From: Andrena cerasifolii
Lineage: Eukaryota > Arthropoda > Insecta > Hymenoptera > Andrenidae
NCBI RefSeq assembly: GCF_050908995.1
Contig: NW_027484968.1
Span: 21,363 to 85,362 of the forward strand
Direction of reading: 5' to 3'
Length of the DNA: 64,000 nt
The translations under genes and the position numbers were made by a program. Below the pieces are notes generated by a model. The model worked only from the letters and a program-made list of their open reading frames with translations. It was not told the DNA's origin and did no database searches. This document shows, in pieces, positions 9,871-21,605 of this stretch. Each line of letters opens with the position of its first letter. The stretch's first letter is position 1.

Positions 9871-12800
9871 TTTGAAGCTGAAATTTAGTATACCTCTTTC
9901 CACTTCATTTTCTCCTGATTTAATGGCGAAAATCTGGCGAAAATTTCGAGAATACACAAAATTGGGCTTTGTAACAGGAGAACATGCCGTCGAAAGAGAT
10001 GGAAAAAAGTAACGTCTCCGGAGAGCAAATCAAAGAGCGAGATGTGGCGCAGATGTTTCGAGACAGTGACTGATTAACGAAGGGACGCAGAATTTTCGAA
10101 CGCCTCTTGAAAGGCCTGCGCCTCTTATTTGCATCTTTAAGGCGATGCCTTTGAAGCTGAAATTTAGTATACCTCTTTTGACTTCATGTTCTCCTGATAT
10201 ATTGGCCAAAATCTGGCGAAAATTTTCAGAATGCACAAAATTGGGCTTTGTAACAGGAGAACATGCCGTCGAAAGAGATGGCACAAAGTAATGTCTCCGG
10301 AGAGCAAATCAAAGAGCGAGATGTGGCGCAGACGTTTCGAGACAGTGACTGATTAACGAAGAGACGCAGAATTTTCGAACGCCTCTTATTTGCAACTTTA
10401 AGCCGATGCATTTGAAGCTGAAATTTAGTATACCTCTTTCGACTTCATGTTCTCCTGATATATTGACCAAAATATAGCGAAAATTTTCAGAATGCACAGA
10501 ATTGGGCTTTGTAACAGGAGAACATGCCGTCGAAAGAGATGGCACAAAGTAACGTCTCCGGAGAACAAATCAAAGAGCGAGAAGTGGCGCAGATGTTTCG
10601 AGACAGTGACTGATTAACGAAGAGACGCAGAATTTTCGAACGCTCTTGAAAGGCGTGCGCCTCTTATTTGCAACTTTAAGGCGATGCCTTTGAAGCTGAA
10701 ATTTAGTATACCTCTTTCCACTTCATTTTCTCCTGATTTAATTGCGAAAATCTGGCGAAAATTTCGAGAATACACAAAATTGGGCTTTGTAACAGGAGAA
10801 CATGCCGTCGAAAGAGATGGAACAAAGTAACGTCTCCGGAGAGCAAATCAAAGAGCGAGATGTGGCGCAGATGTTTCGAGACAGTGACTGATTAACGAAG
10901 AGACGCAGAATTTTCGAACGCCTCTTGAAAGGCCTGCGCCTCTTATTTGCATCTTTAAGGCGATGCCTTTGAAGCTGAAATTTAGTATACCTCTTTTGAC
11001 TTCATGTTCTCCTGATATATTGGCCAAAATCTGGCGAAAATTTTCAGAATGCACAAAATTGGGCTTTGTAACAGGAGAACATGCCGTCGAAAGAGATGGC
11101 ACAAAGTAACGTCTCCGGAGAGCAAATCATAGAGCGAGATGTGGCGCAGATGTTTCGAGACAGTGACTGGTTAACGAAGAGACGCAGAATTTTCGAACGC
11201 CTCTTATTTGCAACTTTAAGCCGATGCATTTGAAGCTGAAATTTAGTATACCTCTTTCGACTTCATGTTCTCCTGATATATTGACCAAAATATGGCGAAA
11301 ATTTTCAGAATGCACAAAATTGGGCATGTAACAGGAGAACATGCCGTCGAAAGAGATGGCACAATGTAACGTCTCCGGAGAGCAAATCAAAGAGCGAGAA
11401 GTGGCGCAGATGTTTCGAGACAGTGACTGTTTAACGAAGAGACGCAGAATTTTCGAACGCTCTTGAAAGGCGTGCGCCTCTTATTTGCAACTTTACGGCG
11501 ATGCCTTTGAAGCTGAAATTTAGTATACCTCTTTCCACTTCATTTTCTCCTGATTTAATGGCGAAAATCTGGCGAAAATTTCGAGAATACACAAAATTGG
11601 GCTTTGTAACAGGAGAACATGCCGTCGAAAGAGATGGAAAAAAGTAACGTCTCCGGAGAGCAAATCAAAGAGCGAGATGTGGCGCAGATGTTTCGAGACA
11701 GTGACTGATTAACGAAGGGACGCAGAATTTTCGAACGCCTCTTGAAAGGCCTGCGCCTCTTATTTGCATCTTTAAGGCGATGCCTTTGAAGCTGAAATTT
11801 AGTATACCTCTTTTGACTTCATGTTCTCCTGATATATTGGCCAAAATCTGGCGAAAATTTTCAGAATGCACAAAATTGGGCTTTGTAACAGGAGAACATG
11901 CCGTCGAAAGAGATGGCACAAAGTAATGTCTCCGGAGAGCAAATCAAAGAGCGAGATGTGGCGCAGACGTTTCGAGACAGTGACTGATTAACGAAGAGAC
12001 GCAGAATTTTCGAACGCCTCTTATTTGCAACTTTAAGCCGATGCATTTGAAGCTGAAATTTAGTATACCTCTTTCGACTTCATGTTCTCCTGATATATTG
12101 ACCAAAATATAGCGAAAATTTTCAGAATGCACAGAATTGGGCTTTGTAACAGGAGAACATGCCGTCGAAAGAGATGGCACAAAGTAACGTCTCCGGAGAG
12201 CAAATCAAAGAGCGAGAAGTGGCGCAGATGTTTCGAGACAGTGACTGATTAACGAAGAGGCGCAGAATTTTCGAACGCCTCTTGAAAGGCCTGCGCCTCT
12301 TATTTGCATCTTTAAGGCGATGCCTTTGAAGCTGAAATTTAGTATACCTCTTTTGACTTCATGTTCTCCTGATATATTGGCCAAAATCTGGCGAAAATTT
12401 TCAGAATGCACAAAATTGGGCTTTGTAACAGGAGAACATGCCGTCGAAAGAGATGGCACAAAGTAATGTCTCCGGAGAGCAAATCAAAGAGCGAGATGTG
12501 GCGCAGACGTTTCGAGACAGTGACTGATTAACGAAGAGACGCAGAATTTTCGAACGCCTCTTATTTGCAACTTTAAGCCGATGCATTTGAAGCTGAAATT
12601 TAGTATACCTCTTTCGACTTCATGTTCTCCTGATATATTGACCAAAATATGGCGAAAATTTTCAGAATGCACAGAATTGGGCTTTGTAACAGGAGAACAT
12701 GCCGTCGAAAGAGATGGAACAAAGTAACGTCTCCGGAGAGCAAATCAAAGAGCGAGATGTGGCGCAGATGTTTCGAGACAGTGACTGATTAACGAAGAGA

Positions 12801-13681
12801 CGCAGAATTTTCGAACGCTCTTGAAAGGCGTGCGCCTCTTATTTGCAACTTTAAGGCGATGCCTTTGAAGCTGAAATTTAGTATACCTCTTTCCACTTCA
12901 TTTTCTCCTGATTTAATGGCGAAAATCTGGCGAAAATTTCGAGAATACACAAAATTGGGCTTTGTAACAGGAGAACATGCCGTCGAAAGAGATGGAACAA
13001 AGTAACGTCTCCGGAGAGCAAATCAAAGAGCGAGATGTGGCGCAGATGTTTCGAGACTGTGACTGATTAACGAAGAGGCGCAGAATTTTCGAACGCCTCT
13101 TGAAAGGCCTGCGCCTCTTATTTGCATCTTTAAGGCGATGCCTTTGAAGCTGAAATTTAGTATACCTCTTTTGACTTCATGTTCTCCTGATATATTGGCC
13201 AAAATCTGGCGAAAATTTTCAGAATGCACAAAATTGGGCTTTGTAACAGGAGAACATGCCGTCGAAAGAGATGGCACAAAGTAATGTCTCCGGAGAGCAA
13301 ATCAAAGAGCGAGATGTGGCGCAGACGTTTCGAGACAGTGACTGATTAACGAAGAGACGCAGAATTTTCGAACGCCTCTTATTTGCAACTTTAAGCCGAT
13401 GCATTTGAAGCTGAAATTTAGTATACCTCTTTCGACTTCATGTTCTCCTGATATATTGACCAAAATATAGCGAAAATTTTCAGAATGCACAGAATTGGGC
13501 TTTGTAACAGGAGAACATGCCGTCGAAAGAGATGGCACAAAGTAACGTCTCCGGAGAGCAAATCAAAGAGCGAGAAGTGGCGCAGATGTTTCGAGACAGT
13601 GACTGATTAACGAAGAGACGCAGAATTTTCGAACGCTCTTGAAAGGCGTGCGCCTCTTATTTGCAACTTTAAGGCGATGCC
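9871..13681 (+). repeat. 17-monomer segment, copy 2
   Basis: Equivalent of 5224-9034 at 4647-bp spacing, with the same order of 279-, 261-, 278- and 277-bp units. Differences include gagaacaaat near 10561, aattgcgaaaat near 10740 (elsewhere atggcgaaaat), and the unit at 12046, which is cttttgac-type where the first copy has a ctctccac/gatttaatggcc unit. The latter part of this copy was duplicated again at 2455-bp spacing, so duplications are nested. Confidence 0.88.
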
Positions 13682-13960
13682 TTTGAAGCTGAAATTTAGT
13701 ATACCTCTTTCCACTTCATTTTCTCCTGATTTAATGGCGAAAATCTGGCGAAAATTTCGAGAATACACAAAATTGGGCTTTGTAACAGGAGAACATGCCG
13801 TCGAAAGAGATGGAACAAAGTAACGTCTCCGGAGAGCAAATCAAAGAGCGAGATGTGGCGCAGATGTTTCGAGACAGTGACTGATTAACGAAGAGACGCA
13901 GAATTTTCGAACGCCTCTTGAAAGGCCTGCGCCTCTTATTTGCATCTTTAAGGCGATGCC

Positions 13961-14221
13961 TTTGAAGCTGAAATTTAGTATACCTCTTTTGACTTCATGT
14001 TCTCCTGATATATTGGCCAAAATCTGGCGAAAATTTTCAGAATGCACAAAATTGGGCTTTGTAACAGGAGAACATGCCGTCGAAAGAGATGGCACAAAGT
14101 AATGTCTCCGGAGAGCAAATCAAAGAGCGAGATGTGGCGCAGATGTTTCGAGACAGTGACTGATTAACGAAGAGACGCAGAATTTTCGAACGCCTCTTAT
14201 TTGCAACTTTAAGCCGATGCA
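13961..14221 (+). repeat. Representative 261-bp short monomer (38 copies)
   Basis: This class lacks 18 bp, so gaacgcctctt runs straight into atttgcaac. The copies I inspected also carry linked changes just downstream: aagccg instead of aaggcg, and gcattt instead of gccttt at the next monomer start. The linkage suggests a single origin followed by amplification. Starts: 1, 1656, 3866, 4685, 5503, 6321, 7138, 7678, 8496, 10150, 10968, 11785, 12325, 13143, 13961, 14780, 15598, 16416, 16956, 17496, 18036, 19412, 20509, 21885, 22426, 22966, 23506, 26835, 27933, 33487, 35975, 40970, 45401, 49557, 51763, 54527, 55901 and 61173. Twenty-nine lie in the first 28.2 kb and nine in the remaining 35.8 kb, so the class is tied to the HORs of the left half. 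Confidence 0.95.
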
Positions 14222-14500
14222 TTTGAAGCTGAAATTTAGTATACCTCTTTCGACTTCATGTTCTCCTGATATATTGGCCAAAATCTGGCGAAAATTTTCA
14301 GAATGCACAAAATTGGGCTTTGTAACAGGAGAACATGCCGTCGAAAGAGATGGCACAAAGTAACGTCTCCGGAGAGCAAATCAAAGAGCGAGAAGTGGCG
14401 CAGATGTTTCGATACAGTGACTGTTTAACGAAGACACGCAGAATTTTCGAACGCCTCTTGAAAGGCCTGCGCCTCTTATTTGCAACTTTAAGGCGATGCC
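14222..14500 (+). repeat. Representative full-length 279-bp monomer
   Basis: A typical complete unit. In the offsets of a hand-built consensus, landmarks are: the starting tttgaagctg (1-10); a gtatac site near 18-23; the palindrome TTGGCCAA at about 53-60; the A/T palindrome GAAAATTTTC at 69-78; the ctccggag palindrome core near 146-153; the dyad CAGTGACTG near 194-202; and the CGCCT/AGGCG arm cluster from about 231 to the end. The consensus is about 44% GC with 85 A, 72 T, 67 G and 55 C by hand count. Main variable positions are at 28-32 (cctctttcc, cctctttcg, cctcttttg or ccgctttcc forms), 46-60 (gatatattggcc, gatatattgacc, gatttaatggcc, gatttaatggcg), 75-82 (ttttcagaat versus tttcgagaat) and the gatgtgg/gaagtgg/gatgagg position. 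Start phase is arbitrary. Confidence 0.95.
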
Positions 14501-14779
14501 TTTGAAGCTGAAATTTAGTATACCTCTTTTGACTTCATGTTCTCCTGATATATTGGCCAAAATCTGGCGAAAATTTTCAGAATGCACAAAATTGGGCTTT
14601 GTAACAGGAGAACATGCCGTCGAAAGAGATGGCACAAAGTAATGTCTCCGGAGAGCAAATCAAAGAGCGAGAAGTGGCGCAGATGTTTCGAGACAGTGAC
14701 TGTTTAAAGAAGACACGCAGAATTTTCGAACGCCTCTTGAAAGGCGTGCGCCTCTTATTTGCATCTTTAAGGCGATGCC

Positions 14780-17095
14780 TTTGAAGCTGAAATTTAGTAT
14801 ACCTCTTTTGACTTCATGTTCTCCTGATATATTGGCCAAAATCTGGCGAAAATTTTCAGAATGCACAAAATTGGGCTTTGTAACAGGAGAACATGCCGTC
14901 GAAAGAGATGGCACAAAGTAATGTCTCCGGAGAGCAAATCAAAGAGCGAGATGTGGCGCAGACGTTTCGAGACAGTGACTGATTAACGAAGAGACGCAGA
15001 ATTTTCGAACGCCTCTTATTTGCAACTTTAAGCCGATGCATTTGAAGCTGAAATTTAGTATACCTCTTTCGACTTCATGTTCTCCTGATATATTGACCAA
15101 AATATGGCGAAAATTTTCAGAATGCACAGAATTGGGCTTTGTAACAGGAGAACATGCCGTCGAAAGAGATGGAACAAAGTAACGTCTCCGGAGAGCAAAT
15201 CAAAGAGCGAGATGTGGCGCAGATGTTTCGAGACAGTGACTGATTAACGAAGAGACGCAGAATTTTCGAACGCTCTTGAAAGGCGTGCGCCTCTTATTTG
15301 CAACTTTAAGGCGATGCCTTTGAAGCTGAAATTTAGTATACCTCTTTCCACTTCATTTTCTCCTGATTTAATGGCGAAAATCTGGCGAAAATTTCGAGAA
15401 TACACAAAATTGGGCTTTGTAACAGGAGAACATGCCGTCGAAAGAGATGGAACAAAGTAACGTCTCCGGAGAGCAAATCAAAGAGCGAGATGTGGCGCAG
15501 ATGTTTCGAGACTGTGACTGATTAACGAAGAGGCGCAGAATTTTCGAACGCCTCTTGAAAGGCCTGCGCCTCTTATTTGCATCTTTAAGGCGATGCCTTT
15601 GAAGCTGAAATTTAGTATACCTCTTTTGACTTCATGTTCTCCTGATATATTGGCCAAAATCTGGCGAAAATTTTCAGAATGCACAAAATTGGGCTTTGTA
15701 ACAGGAGAACATGCCGTCGAAAGAGATGGCACAAAGTAATGTCTCCGGAGAGCAAATCAAAGAGCGAGATGTGGCGCAGACGTTTCGAGACAGTGACTGA
15801 TTAACGAAGAGACGCAGAATTTTCGAACGCCTCTTATTTGCAACTTTAAGCCGATGCATTTGAAGCTGAAATTTAGTATACCTCTTTCGACTTCATGTTC
15901 TCCTGATATATTGACCAAAATATAGCGAAAATTTTCAGAATGCACAGAATTGGGCTTTGTAACAGGAGAACATGCCGTCGAAAGAGATGGCACAAAGTAA
16001 CGTCTCCGGAGAGCAAATCAAAGAGCGAGAAGTGGCGCAGATGTTTCGAGACAGTGACTGATTAACGAAGAGACGCAGAATTTTCGAACGCTCTTGAAAG
16101 GCGTGCGCCTCTTATTTGCAACTTTAAGGCGATGCCTTTGAAGCTGAAATTTAGTATACCTCTTTCCACTTCATTTTCTCCTGATTTAATGGCGAAAATC
16201 TGGCGAAAATTTCGAGAATACACAAAATTGGGCTTTGTAACAGGAGAACATGCCGTCGAAAGAGATGGAACAAAGTAACGTCTCCGGAGAGCAAATCAAA
16301 GAGCGAGATGTGGCGCAGATGTTTCGAGACAGTGACTGATTAACGAAGAGACGCAGAATTTTCGAACGCCTCTTGAAAGGCCTGCGCCTCTTATTTGCAT
16401 CTTTAAGGCGATGCCTTTGAAGCTGAAATTTAGTATACCTCTTTTGACTTCATGTTCTCCTGATATATTGGCCAAAATCTGGCGAAAATTTTCAGAATGC
16501 ACAAAATTGGGCTTTGTAACAGGAGAACATGCCGTCGAAAGAGATGGCACAAAGTAATGTCTCCGGAGAGCAAATCAAAGAGCGAGATGTGGCGCAGATG
16601 TTTCGAGACAGTGACTGATTAACGAAGAGACGCAGAATTTTCGAACGCCTCTTATTTGCAACTTTAAGCCGATGCATTTGAAGCTGAAATTTAGTATACC
16701 TCTTTCGACTTCATGTTCTCCTGATATATTGGCCAAAATCTGGCGAAAATTTTCAGAATGCACAAAATTGGGCTTTGTAACAGGAGAACATGCCGTCGAA
16801 AGAGATGGCACAAAGTAACGTCTCCGGAGAGCAAATCAAAGAGCGAGAAGTGGCGCAGATGTTTCGATACAGTGACTGTTTAACGAAGACACGCAGAATT
16901 TTCGAACGCCTCTTGAAAGGCCTGCGCCTCTTATTTGCAACTTTAAGGCGATGCCTTTGAAGCTGAAATTTAGTATACCTCTTTTGACTTCATGTTCTCC
17001 TGATATATTGGCCAAAATCTGGCGAAAATTTTCAGAATGCACAAAATTGGGCTTTGTAACAGGAGAACATGCCGTCGAAAGAGATGGCACAAAGT
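14780..17095 (+). repeat. 9-monomer segment, copy 2
   Basis: Partner of 12325-14640, matching until about 17095. After that the first copy continues with a gaagtgg, tttaaagaagacacg unit and this one with a gatgtgg, cagacg unit. The rare tttaaagaag variant is at 7063 and 14703 only, tying this junction to the older 4647-bp segment. Confidence 0.88.
15041..15318 (+). repeat. Representative 278-bp monomer
   Basis: This unit is one base shorter than standard because gaacgcctcttg has become gaacgctcttg. The loss breaks the first CGCCT arm of the dyad cluster and shortens the first of the two 8-bp direct repeats. A second route to 278 bp is loss of a base in gggctttgtaac, giving gggcatgtaac (for example 35140-35417) or gggtatgtaac (1099-1376, 3309-3586). 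The two routes mark different subfamilies. In the 818-bp trimer the 278-bp unit is the third member and usually carries attgaccaaaatat with either agg or tag before cgaaaa. Confidence 0.93.
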
Positions 17096-18990
17096 AATGT
17101 CTCCGGAGAGCAAATCAAAGAGCGAGATGTGGCGCAGACGTTTCGAGACAGTGACTGATTAACGAAGAGACGCAGAATTTTCGAACGCCTCTTATTTGCA
17201 ACTTTAAGCCGATGCATTTGAAGCTGAAATTTAGTATACCTCTTTCGACTTCATGTTCTCCTGATATATTGACCAAAATATAGCGAAAATTTTCAGAATG
17301 CACAGAATTGGGCTTTGTAACAGGAGAACATGCCGTCGAAAGAGATGGCACAAAGTAACGTCTCCGGAGAGCAAATCAAAGAGCGAGATGTGGCGCAGGT
17401 GTTTCGAGACAGTGACTGATTAACGAAGAGACGCAGAATTTTCGAACGCCTCTTGAAAGGCCTGCGCCTCTTATTTGCATCTTTAAGGCGATGCCTTTGA
17501 AGCTGAAATTTAGTATACCTCTTTTGACTTCATGTTCTCCTGATATATTGGCCAAAATCTGGCGAAAATTTTCAGAATGCACAAAATTGGGCTTTGTAAC
17601 AGGAGAACATGCCGTCGAAAGAGATGGCACAAAGTAATGTCTCCGGAGAGCAAATCAAAGAGCGAGATGTGGCGCAGACGTTTCGAGACAGTGACTGATT
17701 AACGAAGAGACGCAGAATTTTCGAACGCCTCTTATTTGCAACTTTAAGCCGATGCATTTGAAGCTGAAATTTAGTATACCTCTTTCGACTTCATGTTCTC
17801 CTGATATATTGGCCAAAATCTGGCGAAAATTTTCAGAATGCACAAAATTGGGCTTTGTAACAGGAGAACATGCCGTCGAAAGAGATGGCACAAAGTAACG
17901 TCTCCGGAGAGCAAATCAAAGAGCGAGAAGTGGCGCAGATGTTTCGATACAGTGACTGTTTAACGAAGACACGCAGAATTTTCGAACGCCTCTTGAAAGG
18001 CCTGCGCCTCTTATTTGCAACTTTAAGGCGATGCCTTTGAAGCTGAAATTTAGTATACCTCTTTCCACTTCATGTTCTCCTGATATATTGGCCAAAATCT
18101 GGCGAAAATTTTCAGAATGCACAAAATTGGGCTTTGTAACAGGAGAACATGCCGTCGAAAGAGATGGCACAAAGTAATGTCTCCGGAGAGCAAATCAAAG
18201 AGCGAGATGTGGCGCAGACGTTTCGAGACAGTGACTGATTAACGAAGAGACGCAGAATTTTCGAACGCCTCTTATTTGCAACTTTAAGCCGATGCATTTG
18301 AAGCTGAAATTTAGTATACCTCTTTTGACTTCATGTTCTCCTGATATATTGGCCAAAATCTGGCGAAAATTTTCAGAATGCACAAAATTGGGCTTTGTAA
18401 CAGGAGAACATGCCGTCGAAAGAGATGGCACAAAGTAACGTCTCCGGAGAGCAAATCAAAGAGCGAGAAGTGGCGCAGATGTTTCGATACAGTGACTGTT
18501 TAACGAAGACACGCAGAATTTTCGAACGCCTCTTGAAAGGCCTGCGCCTCTTATTTGCAACTTTAAGGCGATGCCTTTGAAGCTGAAATTTAGTATACCT
18601 CTTTCCACTTCATGTTCTCCTGATATATTGGCCAAAATCTGGAGAAAATTTTCAGAATGCACAAACTTGGGCTTTGTAACAGGAAATCATGCCGTCAAAA
18701 GAGATGGCACAAAGTAACGTCTGCGGAGAGCAAATCAAAGAGCGAGATGTGGCGCAGATGTTTCGAGACAGTGACTGATTAACGAAGAGACGCAGAATTT
18801 TCGAACGCCTCTTGAAAGGCGTGCGCCTCTTATTTGCAACTTTAAGGCGATGCCTTTGAAGCTGAAATTTAGTATACCTCTTTCCACTTAATTTTCTCCT
18901 GATTTAATGGCCAAAATCTGGCGAAAATTTCGAGAATGCACAAAATTGGGCTTTGTAATAGGAGAACATGCCGTCGAAAGAGATGGAACA
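16137..18990 (+). repeat. Segment repeated 20 monomers away (5469-5470 bp), copy 1
   Basis: Matches 21606-24460 in order and lengths: 279, 261, 279, 261, 279, 261, 279, 261, 279, 279. Shared rare markers are gcgcaggtgtttcg (17396 and 22866), acaaacttggg (18661 and 24131) and ccacttaatttt (18886 and 24355). Spacing is 5469 bp up to about 16850 and 5470 bp afterwards, because the second copy has one extra g at about 22320. Confidence 0.9.
16416..18575 (+). repeat. 540-bp dimer HOR, four units
   Basis: Strict alternation of 261- and 279-bp monomers: 16416/16677, 16956/17217, 17496/17757 and 18036/18297, each pair 540 bp. Compared with the trimer it lacks a 278-bp C member. The 17217 unit is a hybrid: its front has attgaccaaaatatagcg, typical of C, and its end has gcctcttgaaaggcctg, typical of the unit before B. 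That is consistent with exchange inside a monomer converting a trimer into a dimer pattern. Confidence 0.88.
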
Positions 18991-19411
18991 AAGTAACGTC
19001 TCCGGAGAGCAAATCAAAGAGCGAGAAGTGGCGCAGATGTTTCGATACAGTGACTGATTAACGAAGGGACGCAGAATTTTCGAACGCTCTTGAAAGGCGT
19101 GCGCCTCTTATTTGCAACTTTAAGGCGATGCCCTTGAAGCTGAAATTTAGTATACCTCTTTCGACTTCATGTTCTCCTGATATATTGGCCAAAATCTGGC
19201 GAAAATTTTCAGAATGCACAAAATTGGGCATTGTAACAGGAGAACATGCCGTCGAAAGAGATGGCACAAAGTAACGTCTCCGGAGAGCAAATCAAAGAGC
19301 GAGAAGTGGCGCAGATGTTTCGATACAGTGACTGTTTAACGAAGACACGCAGAATTTTCGAACGCCTCTTGAAAGGCCTGCGCCTCTTATTTGCAACTTT
19401 AAGGCGATGCC
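18576..19411 (+). repeat. Linker monomers between dimer and tetramer domains
   Basis: Units start at 18576 (279), 18855 (278) and 19133 (279). The first has the linked ctggagaaaa, aggaaatcat, gtcaaaag, ctgcggag set. The second has ccacttaatttt. The third has a gcccttgaag start and gggcattgtaac, the apparent intermediate between gggctttgtaac and gggcatgtaac. The same three marker types, with additional monomers between them, recur at 24046-25439 and 25719-26834. Confidence 0.85.
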
Positions 19412-21605
19412 TTTGAAGCTGAAATTTAGTATACCTCTTTCCACTTCATGTTCTCCTGATATATTGGCCAAAATCTGGCGAAAATTTTCAGAATGCACAA
19501 AATTGGGCTTTGTAACAGGAGAACATGCCGTCGAAAGAGATGGCACAAAGTAATGTCTCCGGAGAGCAAATCAAAGAGCGAGATGTGGCGCAGACGTTTC
19601 GAGACAGTGACTGATTAACGAAGAGACGCAGAATTTTCGAACGCCTCTTATTTGCAACTTTAAGCCGATGCATTTGAAGCTGAAATTTAGTATACCTTTT
19701 TGACTTCATGTTCTCCTGATATATTGGCCAAAATCTGGCGAAAATTTTCAGAATGCACAAAATTGGGCTTTGTAACAGGAGAACATGCCGTCGAAAGAGA
19801 TGGCACAAAGTAACGTCTCCGGAGAGCAAATCAAAGAGCGAGAAGTGGCGCAGATGTTTCGATACAGTGACTGTTTAACGAAGACACGCAGAATTTTCGA
19901 ACGCCTCTTGAAAGGCCTGCGCCTCTTATTTGCAACTTTAAGGCGATGCCTTTGAAGCTGAAATTTAGTATACCTCTTTCCACTTCATGTTCTCCTGATA
20001 TATTGGCCAAAATCTGGAGAAAATTTTCAGAATGCACAAAATTGGGCTTTGTAACAGGAAATCATGCCGTCAAAAGAGATGGCACAAAGTAACGTCTGCG
20101 GAGAGCAAATCAAAGAGCGAGATGTGGCGCAGATGTTTCGAGACAGTGACTGATTAACGAAGAGACGCAGAATTTTCGAACGCCTCTTGAAAGGCGTGCG
20201 CCTCTTATTTGCAACTTTAAGGCGATGCCTTTGAAGCTGAAATTTAGTATACCTCTTTCCACTTCATTTTCTCCTGATTTAATGGCCAAAATCTGGCGAA
20301 AATTTCGAGAATGCACAAAATTGGGCTTTGTAATAGGAGAACATGCCGTCGAAAGAGATGGAACAAAGTAACGTCTCCGGAGAGCAAATCAAAGAGCGAG
20401 AAGTGGCGCAGATGTTTCGATACAGTGACTGTTTAACGAAGACACGCAGAATTTTCGAACGCCTCTTGAAAGGCCTGCGCCTCTTATTTGCAACTTTAAG
20501 GCGATGCCTTTGAAGCTGAAATTTAGTATACCTCTTTCCACTTCATGTTCTCCTGATATATTGGCCAAAATCTGGCGAAAATTTTCAGAATGCACAAAAT
20601 TGGGCTTTGTAACAGGAGAACATGCCGTCGAAAGAGATGGCACAAAGTAATGTCTCCGGAGAGCAAATCAAAGAGCGAGATGTGGCGCAGACGTTTCGAG
20701 ACAGTGACTGATTAACGAAGAGACGCAGAATTTTCGAACGCCTCTTATTTGCAACTTTAAGCCGATGCATTTGAAGCTGAAATTCAGTATACCTCTTTTG
20801 ACTTCATGTTCTCCTGATATATTGGCCAAAATCTGGCGAAAATTTTCAGAATGCACAAAATTGGGCTTTGTAACAGGAGAACATGCCGTCGAAAGAGATG
20901 GCACAAAGTAACGTCTCCGGAGAGCAAATCAAAGAGCGAGAAGTGGCGCAGATGTTTCGATACAGTGACTGTTTAACGAAGACACGCAGAATTTTCGAAC
21001 GCCTCTTGAAAGGCCTGCGCCTCTTATTTGCAACTTTAAGGCGATGCCTTTGAAGCTGAAATTTAGTATACCTCTTTCCACTTCATGTTCTCCTGATATA
21101 TTGGCCAAAATCTGGAGAAAATTTTCAGAATGCACAAAATTGGGCTTTGTAACAGGAAATCATGCCGTCAAAAGAGATGGCACAAAGTAACGTCTGCGGA
21201 GAGCAAATCAAAGAGCGAGATGTGGCGCAGATGTTTCGAGACAGTGACTGATTAACGAAGAGACGCAGAATTTTCGAACGCCTCTTGAAAGGCCTGCGCC
21301 TCTTATTTGCAACTTTAAGGCGATGCCTTTGAAGCTGAAATTTAGTATACCTATTTCCACTTCATTTTCTCCTGATTTAATGGCGAAAATCTGGCGAAAA
21401 TTTCGAGAATGCACAGAATTGGGCTTTGTAACAGGAGAACATGCCGTCGAAAGAGATGGCACAAAGTAACGTCTCCGGAGAGCAAATCAAAGAGCGAGAA
21501 GTGGCGCAGATGTTTCGAGACAGTGACTGATTAACGAAGAGACGCAGAATTTTCGAACGCTCTTGAAAGGCGTGCGCCTCTTATTTGCAACTTTAAGGCG
21601 ATGCC
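19412..21605 (+). repeat. 1098-bp tetramer HOR, two units (first array)
   Basis: Unit 1 is 19412 (261), 19673 (278), 19951 (279), 20230 (279). Unit 2 is 20509 (261), 20770 (279), 21049 (279), 21328 (278). The first unit measures 1097 bp because of a private one-base deletion in tacctttttgac near 19697. The third member of each is the ctggagaaaa, gtcaaaag, ctgcggag type. The last monomer of unit 2 departs from that of unit 1 and leads back into the dimer domain. The pair recurs about 7423 bp away at 26835. Confidence 0.88.
20181..20224. repeat. Four alternating CGCCT/AGGCG arms with two 8-bp direct repeats
   Basis: Arms in this copy: CGCCT 20181-20185, AGGCG 20192-20196, CGCCT 20199-20203 and AGGCG 20220-20224. 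Any neighbouring pair could form a five-base stem; the middle pair is separated by only two bases. The direct repeats cgcctctt are at 20181-20188 and 20199-20206, 18 bp apart. The cluster occurs once per full-length monomer and varies in three ways: aggcctg replaces aggcgtg, cgctcttg replaces cgcctcttg, and in 261-bp units the first two arms are lost and the last reads AGCCG. Extrusion or protein binding is not demonstrated. Confidence 0.8.

Larger units (their letters stand above)
12325..14779 (+). repeat. 9-monomer segment (2455 bp), copy 1
   Basis: Units start at 12325, 12586, 12864, 13143, 13404, 13682, 13961, 14222 and 14501, with lengths 261, 278, 279, 261, 278, 279, 261, 279 and 279. 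The same order follows from 14780. Rare variants shared at this spacing include gagactgtgactg (13054 and 15509) with gaagaggcgcag just after it. The repeat is an in-register tandem duplication of three trimer-like groups, and its copies look nearly identical by eye. Confidence 0.9.
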
